Source: Marinomonas gallaica
Lineage (GTDB): Bacteria; Pseudomonadota; Gammaproteobacteria; Pseudomonadales; Marinomonadaceae
Direction of reading: 5' to 3'
Assembly: GCF_001639745.1 (NCBI RefSeq)
Contig: NZ_LTAX01000003.1
Location: 248,001-312,000 of the forward strand
DNA length: 64,000 nt
This document shows, in pieces, positions 49,100 to 57,777 of the stretch. The notes beneath the pieces were generated by a model. That model was not told the origin of the DNA. It ran no database searches and saw only the letters and a list, made by a program, of their open reading frames with translations. The translations under genes were made by a program, and so were the position numbers. Numbering within the stretch: the first letter of the stretch is position 1; each line of letters opens with the position of its first letter.

Positions 49100-50197
49100 T
49101 TATTGACCGGATTTAATCTTGTTCCATGCACGCGTAATGGTGCGCGTCGTGCGTTGATCCAACACGCTCGGTAACCACAACTTGTCGCGCACTTCTTGTG
49201 TCGGAAAAATACTTTCATCATTGGCTACGTCGGCATCCACCATGCCCATAGACGCTGGATTGGCATTGGCGTACCAAACGTAATTCGTTATGTTTGCCGT
49301 GATCTCAGGACGCAATAGGAAATTGATCAGTTCATGAGCGCCTGCTGCATTCTTCGCATCACGAGGAATGGCCAGCATATCAAACCACATCAGCGCGCCC
49401 TCTTTCGGAATCACATAACGGATATCAACGCCATTGTTGGCCTCTTCTGCACGGGCAGCCGCTTGCGCCACATCGCCCGACCAAGCAATCACAACACAAA
49501 CGTCACCATTAGCTAGATCATTGATGTATTTCGAGCTATGGAAATAGCGGTAGTAAGGACGCACAGACAACATTAGCTCCGTTGCCTTATTAAGATCCGC
49601 TTTATCCGTGGTATTCGGATCAAGACCTAAGTAGTTCAATGCAGAACTGATAATCTCTGTTGGTGCATCCAACGCCACGACACCACAAGACTGCAGCTTT
49701 TCTAAGTATTCTTTTTCAAACACCAAAGACCAGCTATCAATCGGAGCATCTTCACCCAAAAGCGCTTTGACTTTGGCTTCATTTATACCAATACCTGTTG
49801 TGCCCCACATGTAAGGCACAGAGTATTTATTACCAGGATCAACGCCTTCTAACAAAGACATGATCTTAGGGTCCAGATTCGACCAGTTTGGTAACGCTGA
49901 ACGATCAAGCGGCATAAACGCACCCGCCTGAATTTGTTTGCCAATAAAGTCATTCGTGGGAACCACTAAATCAAAGCCAGATTGGCCAGAGAGCAACTTG
50001 GCTTCCAGCACTTCATTACTATCGAACACATCGTAGACAACCGATGTACCCGTTTCTTGTTCAAAGCTTGGCAACGTTTCTTCGTCGATGTAATCCGACC
50101 AGTTATAAAAGTGCACAACATCTTCTGCTTGAGCAGAGAACGGAACCGCCGCCACTGCCGTCAGGGCCAACGCCGAAACGTAAGACTTAAATTTCAT
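49100..50197 (-). CDS. potF: Putrescine-binding periplasmic protein PotF
   Basis: Periplasmic polyamine-binding protein. The ATG at 50197 is chosen: GGGGAAG lies just upstream and it starts a signal peptide (MKFKSYVSALALTAVAAV, cleaved after SAQA). The mature protein begins with the typical VVHFYNWSDYI and contains WSGDVAQA and MLAIPRDA. First gene of potFGHI. Putrescine versus spermidine specificity is not decided by sequence alone. Confidence 0.93.
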   Translation of the reverse strand: MKFKSYVSALALTAVAAVPFSAQAEDVVHFYNWSDYIDEETLPSFEQETGTSVVYDVFDSNEVLEAKLLSGQSGFDLVVPTNDFIGKQIQAGAFMPLDRSALPNWSNLDPKIMSLLEGVDPGNKYSVPYMWGTTGIGINEAKVKALLGEDAPIDSWSLVFEKEYLEKLQSCGVVALDAPTEIISSALNYLGLDPNTTDKADLNKATELMLSVRPYYRYFHSSKYINDLANGDVCVVIAWSGDVAQAAARAEEANNGVDIRYVIPKEGALMWFDMLAIPRDAKNAAGAHELINFLLRPEITANITNYVWYANANPASMGMVDADVANDESIFPTQEVRDKLWLPSVLDQRTTRTITRAWNKIKSGQ

Positions 50198-50411
50198 ATA
50201 ACTTCCCCTAGTCGGTTTCATTAAAAAGCGGAGTATCATACGTACCCGCACTCATTAGATAAAGGTCATGCTGTGGAAATTCTAAGCAAGTCCGCTTCAA
50301 TCACTCGATTATCATGCAATAAGCTTACCGATGACGTCGTTATTGACCTAGCATCACCTCTCACTACCTCCATCATTCAAAACAGCGTCATAACCAGATA
50401 GAGGTCATAAA

Positions 50412-50445
50412 AAAACCCTCGGTATTACGCGAGGGTTTTCTAAGA
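50412..50445 (-). terminator. Intrinsic terminator of erpA
   Basis: 10-bp stem 50412-50421/50430-50439; minus-strand transcript ends in a run of eight T. Symmetric enough to act on both strands. Confidence 0.9.
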
Positions 50446-50475
50446 CTACTGGTAACGCTTTCGCAATGCGAATCC

Positions 50476-50817
50476 CTATATACTAAAACTCGCACCACAA
50501 CCACAAGTAGAAGATGCATTAGGGTTAGCCACAGTAAAGCGTGCACCTTCTAAGTTTTCTTTATAATCGACTTCTGAGCCCACCAAGTACTGGAAACTTA
50601 ACGGATCAACTACCAGCTTTACGCCATTGCGCATCACTTCTGTGTCGTCCTCTTGATACTCTTCATCAAATGTGAATCCGTATTGGAAGCCAGAACAACC
50701 GCCACCTGTCACGTACACACGCAACATCAAGCGCTCGTTTTCTTCCTCCACAATCAATGACTGCAATTTTGCTGCGGCAGCATCCGTCATTGAAATAGGG
50801 TCAGCTGATTCGACCAT
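50476..50817 (-). CDS. erpA: Iron-sulfur cluster insertion protein ErpA
   Basis: A-type carrier that delivers Fe-S clusters to target enzymes. About 113 residues from the ATG at 50817, with GGAG correctly placed upstream (a start at 50829 is the alternative). Three cluster-binding cysteines: GGGCSGF and the C-terminal CGCG. Single gene with its own terminator. Confidence 0.94.
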   Translation of the reverse strand: MVESADPISMTDAAAAKLQSLIVEEENERLMLRVYVTGGGCSGFQYGFTFDEEYQEDDTEVMRNGVKLVVDPLSFQYLVGSEVDYKENLEGARFTVANPNASSTCGCGASFSI

Positions 50818-50908
50818 TGCTTTCTCCACTAAGGTATCGAGACACCTTTACACCATTAAAATAATGGCAAGATTATCCTCTTAACCAAGTAAATTAGTCA
50901 AGTATAGA

Positions 50909-52498
50909 TCAGTGCTCACGCGTTGCTCGGAACTCAACTTCTGGGTAACGTTCTTTTGCTAGGTTCAAATTCACCATTGTCGGCGCAATATAAGTTAAAT
51001 TATCACCGCCATCCAATGCTAAGTTTGCCTCGCTCTTACGTTTGAATTCTTCGAACTTCTTACCTTCTTCCGCCTGCACCCAACGCGCTGTTGCCACGTT
51101 AATATTTTCGTAGATGGCTTCCACGTTGTACTCCGCTTTTAAGCGCGCCACAACCACATCGAACTGAAGAACACCGACCGCACCAACGATTAAGTCATTG
51201 TTTTGCATCGGGCGGAACACTTGCACCGCACCTTCTTCTGAAAGCTGCACCAAGCCTTTTAATAGCTGTTTCTGTCGCAATGGATCTTTTAAGCGAATAC
51301 GACGGAACAATTCTGGCGCAAAGTTTGGAATACCAGAGAACTTTAAGTTTTCGCCTTGGGTAAAAGTGTCACCAATCTGGATCGTACCGTGGTTATGCAA
51401 CCCAATAATGTCACCGGCAAAAGCCTCTTCAGCACGTGAACGATCACCCGCCATAAAGGTGACGGCATCGGAAATACTGATTTGCTTGCCCAAACGAACA
51501 TGATTCATTTTCATGCCCTGCTTGTACGTACCCGATACCACACGCATAAACGCAATACGATCTCGGTGTTTCGGGTCCATATTGGCCTGAATTTTAAAGA
51601 CGAAACCAGAGAATTTCTCTTCTGTGGCTTCCACTTGGCGATCATGTGTTTCACGCGGCATTGGGGCCGGTGCCCATTGCGTCAAGGCATCCAGCATGTG
51701 ATCGACACCAAAGTTACCCAAGGCCGTACCAAAGTAAACTGGCGTTAACTCACCCGCTAGAAACAGCTCTTGATCAAATTCATTCGATGCACCCATCACC
51801 AACTCAAGCTCTTCTCGTAGCTGCTCGGCCAACTCTTCGCCAACGGCTTCATCTAGCTCAGGGTTATTCAACCCTTTAACAACTCGTAACTCTTGAATTT
51901 TGTGACCCTGACCCGTGGAGTAAAGCAGCGTTTCATCATTATGGATGTGGTACACACCTTTAAACAGCTTGCCACAACCAATGGGCCACGTGATCGGTGC
52001 ACACATCATTTTTAATTCGTTTTCTACTTCATCCAGAAGATCCATCGGATCACGAATATCACGGTCCAATTTGTTCATAAACGTTACAATTGGCGTGTCA
52101 CGCAGACGCGTTACTTCCATTAACTTACGGGTACGTGCCTCGACACCTTTTGCCGCGTCGATCACCATCAAACAAGAATCCACGGCCGTTAGCGTACGGT
52201 AGGTATCTTCCGAGAAATCTTCGTGTCCAGGAGTGTCCAGCAGGTTAACCAAGCAATCATTGTATGGGAACTGCATCACCGACGTCGTGATCGAGATACC
52301 ACGCTCTTTCTCCATATCCATCCAATCGGATTTGGCGTGCGCATTGGAACCGCGACCTTTTACCGTACCGGCAGACTGAATCGCACGTCCGAACAACAAT
52401 ACTTTTTCAGTAATCGTTGTCTTACCGGCGTCGGGGTGGGAAATGATCGCAAACGTGCGGCGCTTGTTTACTTCATCAAGAAAATGCTGGTCAGCCAT
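50909..52498 (-). CDS. prfC: Peptide chain release factor 3
   Basis: GTPase that removes RF1/RF2 from the ribosome. 529 residues. G-domain motifs [17 protein letters not shown] and NKLDRD; the long C-terminal domain is intact. Single gene, AT-rich leader; the terminator at 52537-52562 shields it from the upstream gene. Confidence 0.96.
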   Translation of the reverse strand: MADQHFLDEVNKRRTFAIISHPDAGKTTITEKVLLFGRAIQSAGTVKGRGSNAHAKSDWMDMEKERGISITTSVMQFPYNDCLVNLLDTPGHEDFSEDTYRTLTAVDSCLMVIDAAKGVEARTRKLMEVTRLRDTPIVTFMNKLDRDIRDPMDLLDEVENELKMMCAPITWPIGCGKLFKGVYHIHNDETLLYSTGQGHKIQELRVVKGLNNPELDEAVGEELAEQLREELELVMGASNEFDQELFLAGELTPVYFGTALGNFGVDHMLDALTQWAPAPMPRETHDRQVEATEEKFSGFVFKIQANMDPKHRDRIAFMRVVSGTYKQGMKMNHVRLGKQISISDAVTFMAGDRSRAEEAFAGDIIGLHNHGTIQIGDTFTQGENLKFSGIPNFAPELFRRIRLKDPLRQKQLLKGLVQLSEEGAVQVFRPMQNNDLIVGAVGVLQFDVVVARLKAEYNVEAIYENINVATARWVQAEEGKKFEEFKRKSEANLALDGGDNLTYIAPTMVNLNLAKERYPEVEFRATREH

Positions 52499-52536
52499 TT
52501 AGAAACTCTTTTGTATTCACAAACTCACATGTCGAT

Positions 52537-52562
52537 AAAAAGTCCCTAATGAGGGACTTTTT
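52537..52562 (-). terminator. Intrinsic terminator after the exported-protein gene
   Basis: Perfect 11-bp stem 52537-52547/52552-52562, loop AATG, T-run on the minus strand. Separates the DUF5675/exported pair from prfC. Confidence 0.9.
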
Positions 52563-52674
52563 CACTGCAAGCTTGTTTTGGTAATAGGGATTGGGCGCTA
52601 TTTTCGCTCATATTGAGTATATAAACAATCTAGGAACACGACTGCTTGTCATTATTCCCCTTATACCACTTAAA

Positions 52675-53163
52675 CTAATCGACCATATAGACGGAAGAGG
52701 CTTGAACCTGCTCTAACAATCGCTTTGCTTGTTCATCAAATTGTGAATCCGGCTTGATGATGTAACTTGCTAATGACACTTCCAATGCTTTTTTTAAGTC
52801 ATTAAGCTGCACCACTTGCTCTGGCGTTACCGCCATAAATACTTGGCCTTGTAACTGGCTCAACCAGCGGTTAAAAGACGCAGGCGAGTTAAACAAGGCG
52901 GCCAAGGTTAATTCAGGTTCCGCAATCATCGCCTTCAAGATATAAGGCGAGATTTCAGCGGTTAACGCACCATCACGGTGCTCCCACACTAAAATCACGG
53001 TATTTAAAGCCGGTAGAAAGTTCTCTTCTTCTGCGGACGATAAACTCATTTCAACCTGTTCTTGGTGCTGTGTCAGCCAAGACATATTTGTCTCAATCAA
53101 GGTCTGAGCCGATGCCATGAAAGAACACAGCAACAGTCCTGCCGCCATCAATTTCCGAATCAT
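52675..53163 (-). CDS. Exported protein of unknown family, candidate periplasmic immunity protein
   Basis: 162 residues with a clear signal peptide (about 1-19, ending ASA). The mature part is acidic and helical (QLNDLKKALEVSLASYI, EQAKRLLEQVQASS). No family recognised. Its start overlaps the stop of the DUF5675 gene by 4 bases (ATGA), so the pair is co-translated. A small exported protein coupled to a possible cell-wall-acting protein is the layout of periplasm-directed type VI effectors with their immunity proteins; this is an inference. Confidence 0.55.
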   Translation of the reverse strand: MIRKLMAAGLLLCSFMASAQTLIETNMSWLTQHQEQVEMSLSSAEEENFLPALNTVILVWEHRDGALTAEISPYILKAMIAEPELTLAALFNSPASFNRWLSQLQGQVFMAVTPEQVVQLNDLKKALEVSLASYIIKPDSQFDEQAKRLLEQVQASSVYMVD

Positions 53164-53603
53164 TCTGAAGCGTCTCCTATAATTGAATTACTAATCTCGA
53201 TCGTTATGCGCTGCGCCCCAGCTAGATGCGCTTTTATTTCATTAAACGCAACTCGGCTTCGTCCAACAGCAAGATCATTGTTGTCTGACATTTTCACTTT
53301 GCCGGGCATTAGACACCCCTCGGTATTAGAGTGAAAATTACCAGGGTGAATCAAAATGTATGTACGACCGGGCACGTCTTTCAACTCGAATGCATCAGGA
53401 TACTTGGGTGAAGAATAAGACGTCACTCGATACGTCCCCTGAGGAATGCGTTGATCCGAGCCTTCCGTTGTGGAGTCGGGGCCACTTGGCTCTAAAATGT
53501 ACCAAGTGCCCGCTTTGCCACCGATGGTTAATACGCCACGAGTGGCATTGGCAGAGGTTTCTTGTCGATCAAGCTTTATTCGCACGTGAGTGTTATTACC
53601 CAT
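53160..53603 (-). CDS. DUF5675 family protein, candidate cell-wall-acting effector
   Basis: 147 residues, no signal peptide. DUF5675 pattern: QRIPQGTYRVTSYSS, DVPGRTYILIHPGN, then HSNTEGCLMPG. The arrangement His-Pro-Gly...Ser-x-x-x-Gly-Cys resembles the catalytic His/Cys motif of L,D-transpeptidase-like domains, including the Tlde1 type VI effectors, so a peptidoglycan-modifying activity is plausible but unproven. DUF5675 proteins are common in phage and type VI settings. It overlaps the next gene, which encodes an exported protein. IS66 debris lies immediately upstream. Confidence 0.62.
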   Translation of the reverse strand: MGNNTHVRIKLDRQETSANATRGVLTIGGKAGTWYILEPSGPDSTTEGSDQRIPQGTYRVTSYSSPKYPDAFELKDVPGRTYILIHPGNFHSNTEGCLMPGKVKMSDNNDLAVGRSRVAFNEIKAHLAGAQRITIEISNSIIGDASE

Positions 53604-53796
53604 ACGTAAATCCTTATATATACTGCGCTTTTATACAGCGGCTATGCTAACACCGGATAAGTAGGCCACTAACCTCGACTCGCGAGTATTTCGAATTCCT
53701 GACACCGCAACACACAAAACTCACAACAAACTGACAATAGAAAATTCGTTTGTTTAATTTTTTTAATGGAGGATCAAACAACGATCATCTAAACCA

Positions 53797-54485
53797 AGCT
53801 TGATTCCAAAGGGTTTCGCTACTCCAACATTTTTAGCGCAAATCATCAGTGGTAAATATCAATACGCCTTGCCACTGTATCGCCAAGAAGCGCTGTTTAA
53901 GCAATACGGCATTGAGCTTAGTCGGCAATCCATGTCTAAGACTGGATAAAAAAGTGTGCAATAGCGATACAGCCTATTATGACCGCTAGCATGAGTTGCT
54001 GTTGAAGCAGCCAGCACTCCATGTGGATGAAACCATACTTAATGTGGTCAAAGAGGCGAAAAAACACCTGTTACATGTGGGTGTATTGCAGTGACTACCT
54101 ACAAATTGATGGCTATAGTGGATATGAAGAAACAGGCGCACAACTGGTTGGTTGCTGGTCTCACGCACGTCGCTACTATACTGATATTGCCAAAACGTCT
54201 CCCAAGGGAAAAGCGGGTAAACACACCCTTGCACTGAACCATATTCAAAAGTGGTATGTGATTGGATCCCGAACACAACAATGTAAATCGCCTGAAGAAG
54301 CGTTTACCTATCTCAGAACCATGCGCTGCAAGCGCTAGCAAATTACAAAGCATGGTTAGAGAAAAGGGTGCCACTCAAACCGCCAATAGACAAACTGACC
54401 GAAGCGCTGAACTACAGTTTAAATCAATGGGATAAACTGGTGCGTTACATTGAGGCCCCCCTCTCAATAACGACAACAACGTAAG
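53797..54485 (+). pseudogene. IS66 transposase remnant (degenerate)
   Basis: Translating in pieces gives IS66-type sequence: FATPTFLAQIISGKYQYALPLYRQ at 53812-53880, then the DDE region ALHVDET, GYEETGAQLVGCWSHAR (54117-54170) and LNYSLNQWDKLVRYIEAP (54407-54460). These segments are in different frames with deletions and stops between, so the gene is dead. Transcribed direction is plus, opposite to the neighbouring truncated copy. The two share several phrases (QLVGCW(S/A)HARR, LNYxLNQWxKLVRY) but differ elsewhere, so they come from different IS66 elements. Confidence 0.85.
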
Positions 54486-54509
54486 CGTCCGGCAAACCAC
54501 ACCTTGAGG

Positions 54510-54653
54510 ATGTTTTTTGATCTATCGCATCTTTGTGATGCTTTAGAGATGCAAGCTGACCATTATGTCTCTAAAGTGTTGTTCAGACAGAGAGCCACGG
54601 ATGGTTTACGCTCCCAGGATGGGAGCTCTGTCTTTCTTCAGGGCGATCAATGA
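54510..54653 (+). other. Small ORF in the IS66 spacer (47 codons)
   Basis: ATG at 54510 after CTTGAGG. Product begins MFFDLSHLCDALEMQADHYV. Not recognised. It may be transposon debris read through by chance. Just upstream, GTAAGCGTCCGG (54481-54492) looks like an IS66-type terminal repeat. Confidence 0.25.
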
Positions 54654-54679
54654 GCTGCATGGAAGCGGCGGAGAGTCTC

Positions 54680-55550
54680 TTAAGGCGTTAACGTCACATT
54701 ACAAGGCAGCAAGTCGTCGATGTCTGCGCCTGTTTTCCTTTTTGGCAGTTCTTCAAACACTTTAACAAGGTAGTCGTAAGCGATTAAGCCATTGGCTTTA
54801 GCGGTTTCGATCATGCTGTAGAGTACCGCGCTGGCCTCGGCACCGTTTTCTGTATTTGAGAAGAGCCAGTTCTTTCGTCCAATCACGAACGGCTTGATGG
54901 CTCGCTCGGCACGGTTGTTGTCGATGCTAAGATGTGGGTCGTCAACATAGCGCACAAGCTTCTCCCATTGGTTGAGACAGTAATTTAAGGCGCCTGTGAG
55001 TTTGTCTTTTGGCGGCTTGTTTTTCACTGTTTTTTCTAGCCACTTTTTAAAGTCGTTTAGCACTGGGATCGTCTGTTCACGGCGATAAGCAAAGGCCTTT
55101 TCCGTTGTCTCGCACTGTGCAGCTCTACTTTCAATCGCATAGAGCTTTTGTATCCAGTTCAGTGCCACGGTATGTGTGCCCGTCTTGTTCTTTCCTAAGC
55201 TTTTGGCGATGTCCATAAATTTACGACGTGCGTGGGCCCAGCATCCGACGAGCTGTGTGTCGGTTTGTTCGTATCCAGCATAACCATCGGCGTGTAGATA
55301 CCCTGAGTAATCATTCAAAAAGGCCTTTGGATGGGTCGCTTGGCGCGTTTTTTGGAACTCGTATAAAACGATCGGTTTCAATGCCGTTTTGTACATAGGG
55401 TGTGGTGTATCTGGCCCATCCGTTCCACTGCAATAGACCCACATGTAGCATTTATCTCGGTCTTCTTTTACCAAATTGAGCGGTGTTTCGTCCGCATGAA
55501 GAGCGGGGTGTTGAAGCAAAATTTCTTTCAGCCGTTGATAAAGAGTCGGC
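54680..55550 (-). pseudogene. IS66 transposase, N-terminally truncated
   Basis: The open frame has the C-terminal half of an IS66 TnpC: ALHADETPLNLV with the first catalytic Asp, GYAGYEQTDTQLVGCWAHAR, then NNRAERAIKPFVIGRKNWLF with the catalytic Glu region. About 279 of roughly 510 residues are present. Upstream the frame meets a stop at about 55551, just where the REP-type transposase sequence starts, so the 5' part was lost at that junction. Non-functional. Confidence 0.9.
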
Positions 55551-56277
55551 TAAAAACTGGTCAACTGAAGAAGTACTAAGCCGTTGGCATACACTGCATA
55601 AAGGCACCATGATCACACAACAATATATGATGGATGGGGCCGTTCCAGACTACTTACAGCCACTACTTAATGCTATGGTCGAAACCTATCGCCAGCGACT
55701 CATGGACATTAGCTGGTTCATGAAAGAGCTAAATGAGAACATCGCTTGACAAGCAAATCTGGAAGATAATTGCACCGGTAGATTCTGGGAAGGCCGCTTT
55801 AAGTCCCAAGCCCTACTCGATGAGGCAGCATTAATCGCTTGTATGGCATATGTTGATTTGAATCCAGTAAGGGCAAAGATTGACCGAACGCCCGAGACAT
55901 CCAAGCACACCAGCATCAAAAAACGCATCCACGCCGCCCAAAAAAACTATCAACCTAATTCTCTACATCCTTTTGTGGGCAATCCAAGAGAAAACCAGCC
56001 GAACGGCCTGCCCTTTCGTTTGGAAGACTACCTAGAACTTGTCGATCTTACGGGTCGTATTGTGCGCCAAGATAAACGTGGCAGCATAGAGCTCTCGTTT
56101 GCACCGATCTTACAGCGCCTAAATATCCCATCTGAAAACTGGATGACCATCGCCATCGAGTTTGAACAACATACCCACGCCGCAGTGGGTACAGAGTTAA
56201 TCTTATCTAACTACTACCAAAAAGTAGGCTATAAACGGCGACCTAAGATCAGTAAAACGAAACAGCTACTCGCCTAG
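55535..56277 (+). pseudogene. IS200-like/REP-type tyrosine transposase, N-truncated and interrupted by an in-frame TGA
   Basis: Frame continues from DKESAKNWSTEEVLSRWHTL through MVETYRQRLMDISWFMKELN to a TGA at 55747-55749, and goes on in the same frame with CTGRFWEGRFKSQALLDEAA and MAYVDLNPVRAKIDRTPE to a true stop at 56275. In relatives the position of the TGA holds Arg (CGA), so a single C-to-T change explains it. The N-terminal half with the catalytic Tyr region is missing at the IS66 junction. Family: IS200-like transposases often linked to palindromic repeats. Confidence 0.85.
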
Positions 56278-56385
56278 GAAACCAAACTCATCACTCAACA
56301 CATATGATCTGAACTGATCAGGACTCCTCACGTCTCGTTTTCACTAAATGCCCTAAAACATATAAATCTAGACCCAAAAGAGTGT

Positions 56386-56421
56386 AAATAAGCCCGTTAT
56401 AATCGGAACAGGCTTATTTTT
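56386..56421 (+). terminator. Intrinsic terminator after the transposase pseudogene
   Basis: Stem 56386-56398/56407-56419 with two small bulges, closing with TTTTT. Confidence 0.6.
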
Positions 56422-56472
56422 GTGGCTCTGCTAAAAGTGAGCAGAGAGTCACTTTTTAAGATGGGTGTCATG

Positions 56473-56970
56473 TTAAACTGCGAAGTAGTAGTAAATACCT
56501 TCTTCTTCAAATAGTCGGGATAAAAAGTCAAAATCACTTTCTTTGTATTGAACACAATACTCGCGTGCGGGGTGTTGGCCTGCCAAGCGAAAGGAAAAAT
56601 CACTAAAACCGTTTTCAGCGAAAATAGCAGAAGCGATTTCTTTTACCGTTTTGAACTGAAAAACTTTGCAGTCACTGGTTTGTGTTAGGAACCAAAACCA
56701 AGGTACGACAACAGCCGTGTAACTTTGTAAATCTTGTAATTTGTTACCATCCTGACGAAAGCTCTGTACGTAGCCGTTAATATAGCGATAGCTACCCGCC
56801 TGAAATAACGCATTGTCATCGGTAAGAGAGATTTTTAGGGTGACGTTTTTGCCCACTATTTGTGCTGGTGGAATGTCTTTGAGTAAGGAGTATGCTTCGA
56901 TCTCAAAGCCAAACAGTGTCGAAACCTTCTCTTCCCCGACCAAACGAGTTAATAGCAATGTGTCTGGCAC
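56473..56970 (-). pseudogene. VgrG N-terminal fragment (type VI secretion spike)
   Basis: 165 residues from a GTG; the frame is open further upstream to about 57040 with no good start. Sequence matches the N-terminal gp27-like part of VgrG: LLLTRLVGEEKVSTLFGFEIEA, then AREYCVQYKESDFDFLSRLFEEEGIYYYF. It ends right after the conserved EEGIYYYF, where the remaining 450 or so residues of VgrG (OB fold and spike) should follow. Either a pseudogene or a domain remnant. Last element of the type VI effector island. Confidence 0.8.
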
Positions 56971-57011
56971 CGTATATGATCGTAATTTTTTAGCTATCGT
57001 TACCGATGACT

Positions 57012-57359
57012 TTATCTCGGCCTTTTGTAGCTGCGGTCACTAGAGTCCCAAAACAATTCAATTCCATCTATTTCAGCTACAAATTCCTTAAAGCAACTAT
57101 TATTTCTTATCTCAGACAACAGATCGAACCAGTGCTCTGCAGAATAAATAAAGTCATCGATGTCTAATTCAAAAGCATCAAAAGGTAACTGTATACGACC
57201 TTCAATAAAATCCACACCTTCTTTTAGAAGTAATGTATTATCACCATATTTATCAGTTATCTTCTTCAATACTGGACTATCTTTAGCTTTATCTAAAATA
57301 AGACTAATTTTCTTATTATCGTAAATAAAACCAGAAAACAAAAAGTATATTTCACCCAT
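57012..57359 (-). CDS. Hypothetical protein, candidate immunity protein (second)
   Basis: 115 residues, acidic, AT-rich. No signal peptide, so cytoplasmic. Overlaps the end of the preceding 141-residue gene by 8 bases, in the same order as the toxin gene. Contains FIYDNKKISLILDKAKDSP and IDDFIYSAEHWFDLLSEI. Not recognised. Small, cytoplasmic, immediately downstream of a polymorphic toxin: a common immunity layout. Confidence 0.5.
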   Translation of the reverse strand: MGEIYFLFSGFIYDNKKISLILDKAKDSPVLKKITDKYGDNTLLLKEGVDFIEGRIQLPFDAFELDIDDFIYSAEHWFDLLSEIRNNSCFKEFVAEIDGIELFWDSSDRSYKRPR

Positions 57360-57777
57360 TATTCAACCTATATAAAAGCATTTTCAATAATTCAAAAAAA
57401 TATGAAACTAAGAAAAAAAGTTCATCATAGCTATTAAAAAAAGGTTTTTTTACCGTATCCAACTTTACATTAGATAGACTCCGAATAATTTTCGAAACAG
57501 GATAAGCTATACCTTCGCTATCATTAATAACAAAAATAAATTCACAACATCCATATTTTATTGAAATATTCATATAAACTTCAGGAGTATAAAAAACACT
57601 AAAAAAACGCTCTTTTTTAAAATATTTAATATTAAACCCTTCCTCTGAAAATAGATTTAAAATATAACTTATATCAAATTTCTCAAGAGGGTCTCTTTCA
57701 GGGTATTTTTCACAAATCAAAAAATACTTATCAAAAAAACCAATGTCTAAAAAAGCTTCTTTAAGATTATCATTCAT
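57352..57777 (-). CDS. Hypothetical protein, candidate immunity protein (first)
   Basis: 141 residues, very AT-rich and rich in Phe/Tyr/Lys, without signal peptide. Overlaps both the toxin gene (8 bases) and the next gene (8 bases). Codon use is clearly different from the housekeeping operons, suggesting recent acquisition. No family recognised; first in line after the toxin, so the best immunity candidate. Confidence 0.55.
   Translation of the reverse strand: MNDNLKEAFLDIGFFDKYFLICEKYPERDPLEKFDISYILNLFSEEGFNIKYFKKERFFSVFYTPEVYMNISIKYGCCEFIFVINDSEGIAYPVSKIIRSLSNVKLDTVKKPFFNSYDELFFLVSYFFELLKMLLYRLNNG

Noticed and set aside
53640..53800. Possible promoter or attachment site beside the IS66 remnant
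   Set aside because: No duplicated ends or tRNA remnant were seen; the AT-rich stretch alone is not evidence.
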